NCBI RefSeq assembly: GCF_025548555.1
Contig: NZ_JAJLPA010000005.1
Location: forward strand, 107,314-171,313
Direction: 5' to 3'
DNA length: 64,000 nt
DNA from: Sphingomonas sp. A2-49
GTDB lineage: Bacteria > Pseudomonadota > Alphaproteobacteria > Sphingomonadales > Sphingomonadaceae
The position numbers and the translations under genes are program-made. Of the stretch, positions 46,685 to 54,898 are shown one piece after another. How positions within the stretch are numbered: the first letter of the stretch is position 1; the number at the start of each line of letters is the position of its first letter. Under the pieces are notes generated by a model. That model was not told the DNA's origin, did not search any database, and saw nothing but the letters and a program-made list of their open reading frames with translations.

Positions 46685-47161
46685 TTAAGGAGTGGGCTGA
46701 CTATTTTCGCAAGCTGCTAGGGCGTCGAACGCAAGCTGGTCGAGCCACTCGTCATCGGACCGTTCAGTCCAAGGCCTCAGCACACCCACTAAGGCTGGAT
46801 CGGCAACCAGCGCGGCGGCCTCGAACAAGGGCATACCCGCCGAGTCGCCAGACAATGCTTCTAGGACGAGCGGTAGCGCCAGAGCACGATCACGCCTTGC
46901 AATACCGACGAGCGCCTCTTCTCGCACGACGTCGTTTTCATCATTGGCGGCGGATAGCAGTGCCTCGCGGATTTCCGACGTATCCGATTCCTCGGACGCA
47001 AGGAGCATCGTCGCCCAGTCGCGGTTAGAGACGTCGTCGTCTCGTGTCATCGCGATAAGCCGTCGCAAGTTCGCGTCAGCAAAGGACGAACCTGCAAGCG
47101 GAACTTCCTCAGCGGCAACTGCCTTGAGAAAGTCAGAAGCAGGCTCGTAGTGCTCGGTCAT
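46685..47161 (-). CDS. HEAT-repeat protein
   Basis: A 158-residue all-helical protein. Repeats of about 30 residues (RDWATMLLASEESDTSEIREAL, NDVVREEALVGIARRD, MPLFEAAALVADPALVGVLRPW) match HEAT-like units used for protein-protein contacts. I start it at MTEHYEPASDF (47,161) because the longer version begins with unrelated basic residues. No partner is evident from the neighbours. Confidence 0.72.
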   Translation of the reverse strand: MTEHYEPASDFLKAVAAEEVPLAGSSFADANLRRLIAMTRDDDVSNRDWATMLLASEESDTSEIREALLSAANDENDVVREEALVGIARRDRALALPLVLEALSGDSAGMPLFEAAALVADPALVGVLRPWTERSDDEWLDQLAFDALAACENSQPTP

Positions 47162-47266
47162 CGAACTAGCGTAGCACGGACGACGATCGGCAGCGAACCC
47201 CCGCAAGCGGACCGGCCGCTACCGCCCACTTGCGGACTTACACCTGTTCTCGCTCTAATACCGGAC

Positions 47267-47569
47267 ATGAGGATGCCGCCGACCACACCGAGCGGAGTTT
47301 TTCGCGAACTTGCTAATCGACCCGGCACCGGCCTTCGTATCGCACGCTGGTGGATAGTGATCGGCGCACTAACTGCATTATTCGGATGTGCCGTGGCTAT
47401 CGCTCACTTCGCCTATGGCGTTCCAATTCAGGATGAAAACACTGGTGTCCCCGCAACGGGGGGTGAGATTATAGCTATAACATCGCTCTTGGCAACTGGC
47501 GGATTGTTCTTTGTTTGCGCCGGCATTGCTCTTCGACGTTGGCTACTCAACCAAACGAACGTCCGCTAA
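47267..47569 (+). CDS. Small two-span membrane protein
   Basis: About 100 residues, with two membrane spans (ARWWIVIGALTALFGCAVAIA and IIAITSLLATGGLFFVCAGIA). The family is not recognised. ATG at 47,267 or 47,273 is possible. The 3' end overlaps the first arm of the palindromic repeat at 47,557, which supplies the last codons and the stop, so the repeat may have trimmed an originally longer gene. Confidence 0.5.
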   Translation: MRMPPTTPSGVFRELANRPGTGLRIARWWIVIGALTALFGCAVAIAHFAYGVPIQDENTGVPATGGEIIAITSLLATGGLFFVCAGIALRRWLLNQTNVR

Positions 47570-47614
47570 CCCTTCGGAACCGGACATTCCGCTCACGCCC
47601 AATAGCGGACGTTC
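47557..47614. repeat. Dispersed palindromic repeat, copy 1
   Basis: The outer arms GAACGTCCGCT (47,557-47,567) and AGCGGACGTTC (47,604-47,614) are a perfect 11-base inverted repeat; within it GGACATTCCGCT and CACGCCCAATAGCGGAC recur in other copies nearby. It lies between two small genes of the island. Confidence 0.8.
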
Positions 47615-47636
47615 AAAGCATGTGCGAAGGTGCGCC

Positions 47637-48086
47637 GTGGAACGCATAAACGACGACACGCCTGCGAACCGGCTTTACCTCAAGGGCTTGGCAATCCGAT
47701 ACGAGCGGCACATTGGTAAGTGGCTGCCGATCATGCGGCACCTTGCTCTACGCGGACATCCAGGTGCGATGATCGAGCTTGCCGATTGGTTCTCGAACGA
47801 TGGAAGCGCCGATCCGTTTGGCACGCCTGCGAACGCTTTCAGCGCGGCCGGGCTGTATCGACGCGCATACAAACGAGGCGACATGCGCGCTGCTCAACAC
47901 ATGGCGTTAAGCTGCTTCAATCAAAACAACATGGCTGGTTATCGGCATTGGCTCGGTCAGGGTGCCAAAGCTGGTGACGGTGAAGCAAGACAGGAACGCA
48001 GACAGTTCGAAACGCGGCTCTGGCACGCTGACGCCGGCGAAGTGCGGCGGTTACGACCGAAGCAGAAGCGGGACGGATTTGCTTAG
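47637..48086 (+). CDS. Sel1/TPR-like helical repeat protein
   Basis: A 149-residue protein starting with GTG (AAGG 7 bases upstream). It contains Sel1-like helical pairs: LALRGHPGAMIELADWFSN, NAFSAAGLYRRAYKRGDMRAAQHMALS and YRHWLGQGAKAGDGEA. Such repeats mediate protein contacts. There is no signal peptide. Function unknown. Confidence 0.68.
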   Translation: MERINDDTPANRLYLKGLAIRYERHIGKWLPIMRHLALRGHPGAMIELADWFSNDGSADPFGTPANAFSAAGLYRRAYKRGDMRAAQHMALSCFNQNNMAGYRHWLGQGAKAGDGEARQERRQFETRLWHADAGEVRRLRPKQKRDGFA

Positions 48087-48090
48087 GACT

Positions 48091-48146
48091 AAGTCCGCTT
48101 TTCCTCAGAGAGCGGCCATTCCGTATTCGCCCAATTGTAGACGTTC
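48091..48146. repeat. Dispersed palindromic repeat, degenerate copy 2
   Basis: AAGTCCGCTTTTCC, then AGCGGCCATTCCG, CGCCCAATTGTAGACGTTC: the same order of blocks as copy 1 with several changes, so its hairpin is weaker. It directly follows the Sel1-like gene. Confidence 0.6.
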
Positions 48147-48168
48147 AACAGTGTCGTTAAGTCGGCTT

Positions 48169-48420
48169 ATGCTCGACGCATTTCGCCCCTGGCTGCACCT
48201 AATTTGGGGGACTGTTGTGCTGCTCCCCCTCGTGAACAAGCGGCCAAATAAGTGGTTGGGTCGCCCAATCCGCCGCGCCAACGAGCCAGCTCGATTTTGG
48301 TTGTTGTGCTGCTTCGGCATTTTCCTAATCGCGATCGGCAGCTACGAGGCTTGGGAAGGCGTAGTCCGCTCACGCCCAATAGCGGACACAAACCGGGCAC
48401 TCGGCGGGTCCTCTGAGTAG
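48169..48420 (+). CDS. Small membrane protein
   Basis: An 83-residue protein, MLDAFRPWLHLIWGTVVLLPL at the start, and a second span FWLLCCFGIFLIAIGSY. Function unknown. The last 20 codons pass through repeat copy 3, so the C-terminus may be a product of repeat insertion. No strong ribosome site is visible. It could be a fragment. Confidence 0.42.
   Translation: MLDAFRPWLHLIWGTVVLLPLVNKRPNKWLGRPIRRANEPARFWLLCCFGIFLIAIGSYEAWEGVVRSRPIADTNRALGGSSE
48364..48387. repeat. Dispersed palindromic repeat, copy 3
   Basis: GTCCGCT pairs with AGCGGAC around the ten-base loop CACGCCCAAT, identical in the core to the inner part of copy 1. Confidence 0.75.
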
Positions 48421-48489
48421 GTCGACGACAGCGGTGCCTAGGGAACGGCCGCGCGACGGAGAGCATCTCCGCCGCGGTAACGAGCGGGC

Positions 48490-48783
48490 CTAGCCCGGCG
48501 GTCGTTTTCCCGTCCAATCACGCTGCCCGGTCGCAACCTCCTCCCATTCGGAGCGGGATAGACAAACCACACGCCCAGTCTTTCGGTGCTGCAGGCAGTA
48601 GCGGGACGTCCCATATGGGGTGCTTCGACCATTATCATACGTACGGGCTTGAAGCTGATACGCGTCACCCGCTTGTCGAACTGCCTGCGATGATGATGGC
48701 ATGTTCTGGCGTTGGACTTGCGCCAAACCCGGGGAAGACATGGCGTTCACGATGAGCGCCAACATCAAAGCATAGCGGTTCAT
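48490..48783 (-). CDS. Small periplasmic protein, function unknown
   Basis: A 97-residue protein with a signal peptide (ALMLALIVNAMSSPGLAQ). The mature part ends RYCLQHRKTGRVVCLSRSEWEEV, with two Cys that may form a disulfide, a pattern I have seen in small exported sphingomonad proteins but cannot name. It stands alone on the minus strand between two repeat copies. Confidence 0.65.
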   Translation of the reverse strand: MNRYALMLALIVNAMSSPGLAQVQRQNMPSSSQAVRQAGDAYQLQARTYDNGRSTPYGTSRYCLQHRKTGRVVCLSRSEWEEVATGQRDWTGKRPPG

Positions 48784-49297
48784 ATCTAGCTCCTGGCCCT
48801 TGGTTGCTTCGACGATATGGATCGGCGTCGAGGCTTGGTGCGGACAATCGAGGGGAGCGTCTCCTCAACTAGTGAGCGGAACTGCCTCGACATACGGGGA
48901 TCATGTCATCCTCACCCACTGGCCGCAACTGCTCGAAAGCTGCCGGACCGCTAACCTCCCAATAGCCGACATTCCGAGTAAGTATCGTGCGGGTATGAGG
49001 GGGCGGGTTCCAACGCGACCTGCTGGCTAAGGCACGATTGGCCGACAGAGGGCTCCTCCACCATGCAAAACGAAAAGGGCCGGTTGCCGATCGCTCTAGC
49101 CGGACGATGGCGCTAAACGCTGACTGTTCCTGACGGCGTTTATGCATTTGCCTGTCGTTGAAAGGCCAGCGTTCGACCCTGTAAATTGCAGAGACAGTCA
49201 ACAAAGTACTTGTGGAACGACCACTCGTCCCGCATTCTCTCGAACGCCGGACCCTTTGCTCGGCCTGTGCGCGTACCTCTCTTCGATTGAGGTAATC
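48784..49297. other. Intergenic stretch with a degenerate repeat copy
   Basis: About 510 bases with no convincing gene. Positions 48,945-48,975 hold a worn fourth copy of the palindromic repeat (GGACCGCTAACCTCCC then AATAGCCGACATTCC). Ribosome site GAGG for the following lipoprotein gene is at 49,290. Confidence 0.55.
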
Positions 49298-50125
49298 ATG
49301 CGCTATAACCTACCGCTGTATTCGCTACTCGCCCTGAGTGTGTCCGGCTGCAACCTTACCCCGGTTAAGCCAATTCCTCGACCACCCGAAGCTTACGCCT
49401 CTGCAGAGGCCGTGCTCCTGCAAATAAAGGCGGACTTGGCGGAATATAACGCTTACGAGGCGTTCAGCGCGAAAAGCCAACCGCTTCCAAATGCCTGCAA
49501 AGGCGCACTTACGTTTAGCATTCGATCGGTCACTATCACTTTGAACGTGGTCACCGAAGTCTCGATCGGCGGCGAGGTGTCGGCGAAAGTTCCGCTTGGC
49601 CCATTCGAGCTGGGACCATCACTCGGCACGTCACGCGCAAGCAAAACCTCGCAGAAGATAACGTTCATGCTTGAACCAAGTCCGGATCAGGCGCCGTCGA
49701 CGGGGCCCACCCCTGTGCCGCGCCCGGGCACGTTTTACGCAGCCCTACGGGGGCTTCGCGAGGGGTTGCTCCGGGCAAGCGGCGATAAACCGTGCTTCAC
49801 GTTTCCGAAGGAGCAAAAGAACCAAGTCGAGTCGGCATTTGAGGTCGTTAACTCTGGCACCACTAAGTTTGGCGTATCTTTCCTCATCTTTTCAGTCGGC
49901 GCCAACGCTGGCGAAAGCAGAACGGACGCTAACACGATCTCGATCGCGTTCGACGCGGCAGGGAGCCTACTCACCGATTCGCAAGGCGTGGTGAAGCGGG
50001 GCGACCCTCACCTCCAAGGTCAATTGCCGGACGATCTGCGCGATAAACTGATCCGTCAATTGGATCAGCAGACGCGTTCACAAACAGATCCAACAGGTAA
50101 TAAGGCGCGGCGCCGCGATCGCTGA
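49298..50125 (+). CDS. Lipoprotein with two Trypco2-like domains
   Basis: A 275-residue lipoprotein: LLALSVSGC is a clean lipobox with Cys20. Two segments look alike. The first, ALTFSIRSVTITLNVVTEVS through SRASKTSQKITFML, and the second, GTFYAALRGLREGLLRASGD through NQVESAFEVVN...TNTISIAF, each have a helix, a beta hairpin with VEVxF-type strands and a Ser/Arg turn before a last strand. This resembles the Trypco2 (trypsin-co-occurring) domain described in bacterial conflict systems, but no trypsin-like protease or NTPase is adjacent. GAGG lies 6 bases before the ATG. It has somewhat lower GC than the chromosome. Domain assignment is from pattern only. Confidence 0.6.
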   Translation: MRYNLPLYSLLALSVSGCNLTPVKPIPRPPEAYASAEAVLLQIKADLAEYNAYEAFSAKSQPLPNACKGALTFSIRSVTITLNVVTEVSIGGEVSAKVPLGPFELGPSLGTSRASKTSQKITFMLEPSPDQAPSTGPTPVPRPGTFYAALRGLREGLLRASGDKPCFTFPKEQKNQVESAFEVVNSGTTKFGVSFLIFSVGANAGESRTDANTISIAFDAAGSLLTDSQGVVKRGDPHLQGQLPDDLRDKLIRQLDQQTRSQTDPTGNKARRRDR

Positions 50126-50553
50126 GCAGGTACTGGTTCGGGATATCGCTCGGGTATGGCTAGCGGTGTTCAACACGATCTGCTCGATGCTGCCCGAGGG
50201 GCGGGCGGAGGGCATCTCGGCCGTGCCGGTGCCCGCTACTGGGAGGAGAGCGGACATTGAGGAGGCTAGGCATCGATTCAACCAGCGGGTTGCTTCGCGT
50301 GCGTTTCGTCATCTGAACGGCCAGGGGCCCAATGAGCCGCCGAACAGTAGCGATAGACCGTTTCTCGGCGCGCCCCGCCGGCAGTTAGGCAAGACGTTTC
50401 GGCTAACGTGATAGAGCATGCCGCCCGCTCCTTGCGTAAAACCACTAACCAACATGAAAGATTTTTCATGTCAAAGGCAAAAACGGGTTGCGACACTGAT
50501 CGCGCTTTGGCATCGCAAGCACGTGATTGGGGAATCACCTTACAGGGGGAATA
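50126..50553. other. Intergenic stretch without a clear gene
   Basis: About 430 bases. An 81-codon plus-strand frame from 50,166 and a minus-strand frame have no recognisable features. GC content falls across it into the AT-richer gene that follows. Confidence 0.45.
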
Positions 50554-51273
50554 ATGAAAAGGTTAATCATCACAGCCGGCATTATGTTCGTATCGGCCTC
50601 ACCTGTAAGCGCCAAATTGGTCGTCAAGCCAATTGCTGACGCAAATCAAGTTATTCGCTTTAACCGAGGCATTCCCGAGATTGAGGAGGACCTCGTTGGC
50701 CAACAAGCTGCCGTCCGCGTCATCCCGTTGCCAGGCTTGGATCATGGCAGTTTATCATTCAAAGTCGCTGTTTATAATAAGTCGCTTAAGACTATGAACG
50801 TCGGCGTCGAAAATATGACGTTCAGTTATGGCGCGGATAGGCTTGCGGTTTTTACAAAAGAGCAAGTGGAATCTAAAGCAAAAAAGCGGGCGATGTGGTC
50901 GCAAATAGGATATGCTATGTTAGCAGGCGCAGCGGCCGCGGCACAGAACAATAATACAACTGTCACGACCTATGCGCCCAGCGGAAGAATTTACCGAACG
51001 GTAATCGAGCGCCCGGGCCTGAGTGACGGTCAAATCGCGGCTGTAGCGGCCGGGGGCGGTGCAGTTGCGCTAAGCCAGATCGGGCTAAACAAGACCCTTG
51101 AAATGCTAAATGATGAATACATTCAAACCACTACCCTAGATCCGGAAAGTGGATATGGTGGGCGTGTAATTTGTTCAAAGCTGAAAAAAGCGAAAATTGG
51201 CGGCCTTGTTGCTCTCGCGATCGATGTCAATGGCGAGCAGCATATTTTTAAATTCCGTGTAGAGGATGTCTGA
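50554..51273 (+). CDS. Exported protein of unknown function, AT-rich
   Basis: A 239-residue protein with signal peptide (MKRLIITAGIMFVSASPVSA) after an AGGGGGA ribosome site. The mature part has an Ala-rich helix followed by NNNTTVTTYAPSGRIYR and two further beta-rich segments; AIAAVAAGGGAVALSQIG may be a membrane-associated helix. Codon use is clearly AT-richer than in the chromosome genes, a sign of transfer. It pairs with the next exported gene 114 bases downstream. No family recognised. Confidence 0.72.
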   Translation: MKRLIITAGIMFVSASPVSAKLVVKPIADANQVIRFNRGIPEIEEDLVGQQAAVRVIPLPGLDHGSLSFKVAVYNKSLKTMNVGVENMTFSYGADRLAVFTKEQVESKAKKRAMWSQIGYAMLAGAAAAAQNNNTTVTTYAPSGRIYRTVIERPGLSDGQIAAVAAGGGAVALSQIGLNKTLEMLNDEYIQTTTLDPESGYGGRVICSKLKKAKIGGLVALAIDVNGEQHIFKFRVEDV

Positions 51274-51387
51274 TCCCACCGTAGTAAACTTTTATTTATT
51301 AATTAGTTTTCCGTTTTTAGCAGACACCTGTTTTCGCATTCCGAGAGCCGAACAAATTTTTTAAAATTGTTTATTACCTGAGGACTC

Positions 51388-51876
51388 ATGAAAAAGTTGA
51401 ATTTTATTGGCTGCACGGTAGCGGTCTTGCTTTCATTTAGCGCGCCGGCGCATGCGCAAATATCTGTCGAAGCGAATGGAGCGCGCGCAGACGCTCGATG
51501 GGGTGGTGAACTCGGGATTGGTTATGGCGTTGGGGCTGCCGGCTTCCGCTTGACGCCCGCGGTCGGCTTACTCATCTACAGAGGCGAAAACGACCGCTAT
51601 TATGAAGATTCTAACGGCGGCAATCCACGCTGCCGTGACAGCAGCAATGGCCAGTACGCTTCGAGTTCCAAATGCGATAATACAGCCGTGAGACCCTATG
51701 GTCGGCTAGAGGCAACGTACACTATCCCGCTGATCGCAACGATCGGCGGCGGCGTTCGCATCGGGAGCGACGTTCGGCCGTATGGAACAGTTGCACTTCC
51801 CTTGCTGCCAAAAATCAGCCTGAAGGGGAATGCTGGTCCCCATTACTATGCGCTAGGCCTCAGGCTAGGCCTTTGA
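51388..51876 (+). CDS. Small beta-barrel-like exported protein
   Basis: A 162-residue protein with a signal peptide ending PAHA. The mature sequence alternates as in a small outer-membrane barrel (LGIGYGVGAAGFRLTPAVGLL, VRPYGRLEATYTIPLIATIGGG, ALGLRLGL at the end), with two Cys pairs around CRDSSNG and CDNTAV that could form disulfides. AT-richer than the chromosome average, like the gene before it. Function unknown. Confidence 0.68.
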   Translation: MKKLNFIGCTVAVLLSFSAPAHAQISVEANGARADARWGGELGIGYGVGAAGFRLTPAVGLLIYRGENDRYYEDSNGGNPRCRDSSNGQYASSSKCDNTAVRPYGRLEATYTIPLIATIGGGVRIGSDVRPYGTVALPLLPKISLKGNAGPHYYALGLRLGL

Positions 51877-51918
51877 AGCCGTAGCGGCGGCTCTCAGGCC
51901 GCCGCTTTGGCATCCGGG

Positions 51919-52113
51919 CTAAATCGGCTTTGCGCCCGGTGTCCCGCACTTGGCGAACTTACCGTTGGCGGCCTTGCAGCGCGTCGCCTTTACCGGCGCC
52001 GTCGACGGGCACTTCGTGAACCTGCCCTTTGCGTCCTTGCAGGGCGCGGCGATCGAGGGACTGGCGGTGACCAGCAGGCCCATGCTGGCCGCGGCGAACA
52101 GAAGCTTGCGCAT
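51919..52113 (-). CDS. Small exported Cys-repeat protein
   Basis: A 64-residue protein: a signal peptide (MRKLLFAAASMGLLVTASPSIA), then two near-copies of a Cys motif, CKDAKGRFTKCP and CKAANGKFAKCG. Such tiny secreted proteins are common in sphingomonads; the paired Cys may bind metal or form disulfides. It is convergent with the barrel-like gene. Confidence 0.72.
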   Translation of the reverse strand: MRKLLFAAASMGLLVTASPSIAAPCKDAKGRFTKCPSTAPVKATRCKAANGKFAKCGTPGAKPI

Positions 52114-52355
52114 TCCAAACTCTCCCGCCCGTTGATCGGGCCGGGCAATGCTGCGTCCGACCGATCACGGCGTCAAATGACATTCGCGGCATCCTGCACC
52201 TTGGCCTTGTGCGGCCTGGATACGCGATGCATTCGACTTCGCGGCCACATCCGTGACCCGCGCCCCGCAGCATGCTCTTGACCACATGCTGTGGGGCGGT
52301 TGTGCCTCGGCACACGCTGCCAGCGGCCTCTGCGACGAACCGCATGCGATTCCGT

Positions 52356-52370
52356 GTTCCGCTTTCGTTC
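52356..52370 (+). promoter_or_regulatory. SOS (LexA) box, alphaproteobacterial type
   Basis: GTTCCGCTTTCGTTC is an exact GTTC-N7-GTTC, the direct-repeat LexA site of alphaproteobacteria. It ends 37 bases before the umuD ATG, so the umuDC genes and probably the genes behind them should be induced by DNA damage. Confidence 0.82.
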
Positions 52371-52407
52371 TCTCGAGCGCTACAATGCCGGCGGCGAAGG
52401 AATCGAG

Positions 52408-52833
52408 ATGAATGCGTTGCGGCTGCACGAAATACCTTACGAGTTGGTGCCGCGCGAGGTGCCGTTCTTCCTGTGCCGGACGCCTGCCGGCTTCCCGTCG
52501 CCCGCCCAAGACGACATGGAAGATCCGATCGACCTTGGCGCCTGGCTCGTCGAGCATCCCGCCGCGAGCTACATCATGCGGGTCGATGGCCAGTCCATGT
52601 CCGGCGTCGGCATCAACGACGGCGACCTGATCGTGGTCAACCGCGCAAAGACGCCGCGGTCGGGCGCTATTGTCGTTGCGCTGGTGCACGGTGACCGCAC
52701 ATTGAAGCGCCTGCGCCAAATGGATGGCCGGCATTGGCTGGTCCCCGAGGCGGAAGGCTATTCGCACATCCTGGTCGACGAGCATGTCGAGATTTGGGGC
52801 GTCGTGGTCGGCGTCGCCCGCAAGATGGCATGA
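52408..52833 (+). CDS. umuD: UmuD-type SOS protein (LexA-like autoprotease)
   Basis: A 141-residue UmuD-family protein. RecA-stimulated self-cleavage would cut at Ala27-Gly28 in RTPAGFPSP; the catalytic Ser63 is in [10 protein letters not shown] and Lys100 in GDRTLKRL. The cleaved form partners with UmuC as DNA polymerase V. ATG at 52,408 follows GAAGGA. The stop overlaps the umuC start (ATGA). Confidence 0.92.
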   Translation: MNALRLHEIPYELVPREVPFFLCRTPAGFPSPAQDDMEDPIDLGAWLVEHPAASYIMRVDGQSMSGVGINDGDLIVVNRAKTPRSGAIVVALVHGDRTLKRLRQMDGRHWLVPEAEGYSHILVDEHVEIWGVVVGVARKMA

Positions 52834-54098
52834 CGACACCGATCGCGCTGATCGACTGCAACAACTATTACGTGTCCTGCGAGCGGGCGTTCGACGCCAG
52901 CCTCGTTGGCGTGCCGGTGATCGTCCTGTCCAACAACGACGGCTGCGCTATCGCTCGGTCGGCCGAGGCGAAGGCGCTGGGCATCAAGATGGGCGATCCG
53001 ATCCATCACCTGCGTGACACGGTGCGGGCGCATCGTATCCGGGTGCTATCGTCGAACTACACCCTCTATGGCGACATGCAGCGGCGCGTGATTGCGGCCT
53101 GCGAGCCCTTCGCGCGCGACTTCGAGATCTATTCGATCGACGAGACATTTCTTGACCTCGCCGGCTTTGAGGATCGTGATCTGGTTGCTCACGCCCACCA
53201 GATGCGGGATCAGGTACGACGTTGGACGACGATACCAACCTGCGTGGGGATCGCCGGAACGAAGACACTGGCGAAGCTGGCCAATGCCGCCGCCAAGAAG
53301 CAGCCCGCCTTCAACGGTGTCGCAGACCTCAGGGAAGAAGACGTGCGACAGGCCGTCATGCATGCCTTCCCGGTTGAAGACGTGTGGGGGGTCGGCGGGG
53401 CAACCGCGCGCAAACTCGCGGATCTCGGCATCACGACCGCTGGCACGCTGCGAGACATGCCGATGAAGCAGGCGCGCGCCGTCGGCACTGTTGTCCTGGA
53501 GCGCCTGGTAGCAGAGCTACGTGGCGTGCCGTCGTCGGCCGTCGAGATGGTTGAACCACAGCGCAAGGGCATGGCGGTGACCCGGTCCTTCGGAACACCG
53601 GTGACTACCTTCGACGGGCTGATGGGGGCGCTCAGCCAATACGCCCTGCGTGCCGGTGAGAAGCTGCGGCAGCACGGTCTGGTCGCCGCCCGGTTGACGG
53701 TTTTCTTCCACACCAATCGCCACAAGCCCGATCGTCCCCAATATGCCGGCTCGCGGACCGTGACCCTGCACCCGATGACGAGCGACAGCCTGGAGCTGAT
53801 CGCCGCGGCACGTCGCGGCGCTGAACGGGCATGGCGGGATGGATACGCCTACACCAAAGCGGGCATCATGCTCGACGATCTGGTCGCTGCCGACATGCGC
53901 CCGAGGACACTGTTCGAGGACGACACCGGCAAGCGTGACCGTCTGATGAGCGCGCTCGATGAGATCAACGGCCGGTTCGGACGCTGGAGCGTTGTCACTG
54001 CGTCGCAGGGTTTCAAGCGCGAATGGAAGCTGCGGTCCGAAATGCGATCACCGGCCTGGACCACCAGCATCGCCGAGGTGCCGACAGTGAAGGCATAG
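52830..54098 (+). CDS. umuC: Error-prone Y-family DNA polymerase UmuC
   Basis: A 422-residue Y-family polymerase. Catalytic acidic residues are seen in [14 protein letters not shown] and [12 protein letters not shown]; a helix-hairpin-helix follows ([21 protein letters not shown]), then the little-finger domain and the UmuC-specific C-terminus ending near [11 protein letters not shown]. It performs translesion synthesis as part of polymerase V. Translation is coupled to umuD. Confidence 0.95.
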   Translation: MTTPIALIDCNNYYVSCERAFDASLVGVPVIVLSNNDGCAIARSAEAKALGIKMGDPIHHLRDTVRAHRIRVLSSNYTLYGDMQRRVIAACEPFARDFEIYSIDETFLDLAGFEDRDLVAHAHQMRDQVRRWTTIPTCVGIAGTKTLAKLANAAAKKQPAFNGVADLREEDVRQAVMHAFPVEDVWGVGGATARKLADLGITTAGTLRDMPMKQARAVGTVVLERLVAELRGVPSSAVEMVEPQRKGMAVTRSFGTPVTTFDGLMGALSQYALRAGEKLRQHGLVAARLTVFFHTNRHKPDRPQYAGSRTVTLHPMTSDSLELIAAARRGAERAWRDGYAYTKAGIMLDDLVAADMRPRTLFEDDTGKRDRLMSALDEINGRFGRWSVVTASQGFKREWKLRSEMRSPAWTTSIAEVPTVKA

Positions 54099-54510
54099 CC
54101 TGAACGGAGCCCGTTTGCGGTGTTCACCGCGGGTGCAACGCCGACAGGCTACGACCCGGCATGGCTCGAAGACCCGCCAATCGCCGCGGGCGGCACCCAC
54201 TTCCGCAGGAACGTCAGGGACGACCCCAACGCCGCCGCTCCCTATGGCAGCGCCTCAAGAGGTGGTGGACGGTGATCGTTAAGGGGTTCTGACATAGCTG
54301 GGCCGCATGCCGATTGTCTCCATCATGACCTACACGTCGCTCATCGCCCTCGTGGCCGGTATCTTCTTCGTCCAACTGCCCGAGCGGCGATAGGCGATCG
54401 CTTGCGCGAATCGATCGCGGAGCGCAGCCTGCCGCCCATGACCGAAGACAAGGTGACATGCCGGTGGCCGGCTTTCGCTCCTCGGTAAGCGTTGCTTCCA
54501 GGAGAACGGT
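54099..54510. other. Intergenic stretch after umuC with one possible micro-ORF
   Basis: About 410 bases. The only item of note is a 28-codon frame at 54,307-54,393 (MPIVSIMTYTSLIALVAGIF and a short tail), a hydrophobic peptide with no strong ribosome site. A minus-strand frame of 180 codons over 54,214-54,756 is an antisense artefact of the genes that follow. Confidence 0.4.
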
Positions 54511-54726
54511 ATGTCGCGGGTAATCGAATATGGGGATGCTACGGAAGTCTGGGTCGAAGATGGGCACGTCTTCGTGGCCCGCCCAGATGGCCTGACAGTA
54601 CGCATGTCGCCAGAAGTTGCGATCGCTATCGGCCGAAAGCTCGAATCTGCCGGCACTGAATCCTTCATCAACAAGGTGATGGATGGGCACGCCACGTCGG
54701 AGGATTTTCCCCATGACCGAGGATGA
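54511..54726 (+). CDS. Small protein of unknown function in SOS cassette
   Basis: A 71-residue protein (MSRVIEYGDATEVWVEDGHV, then LTVRMSPEVAIAIGRKLESAG). CAGGAG lies 8 bases before its ATG. The pattern is beta strands followed by a helix, but no family is recognised. It overlaps the next small gene by 14 bases, so both are made from one message, probably with umuDC or SRAP. Confidence 0.6.
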   Translation: MSRVIEYGDATEVWVEDGHVFVARPDGLTVRMSPEVAIAIGRKLESAGTESFINKVMDGHATSEDFPHDRG

Positions 54727-54898
54727 TGCGACACATCGGCTAGGCGAAGCGCTCAACCACCTCCACGCCTTCGCGGCGACATTCGACGCGGCGGACTACG
54801 TCGACGAGGAAAGTGCGCTGACCGCGGAGGACCTGTTCGTCATCCTCGACACGCTCGAGAAGGTCCATGCGATCGCGAAGGCTGCGCCGAAGCTCTGA
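54713..54898 (+). CDS. Small acidic helical protein in SOS cassette
   Basis: A 61-residue protein, MTEDDATHRLGEALNHLHAF then DLFVILDTLEKVHAIAK, acidic and probably two helices. Its ATG lies inside the end of the previous gene and its stop overlaps the ATG of the SRAP gene by one base (TGATG). Such a packed arrangement suggests a functional link with SRAP. No family known. Confidence 0.6.
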   Translation: MTEDDATHRLGEALNHLHAFAATFDAADYVDEESALTAEDLFVILDTLEKVHAIAKAAPKL

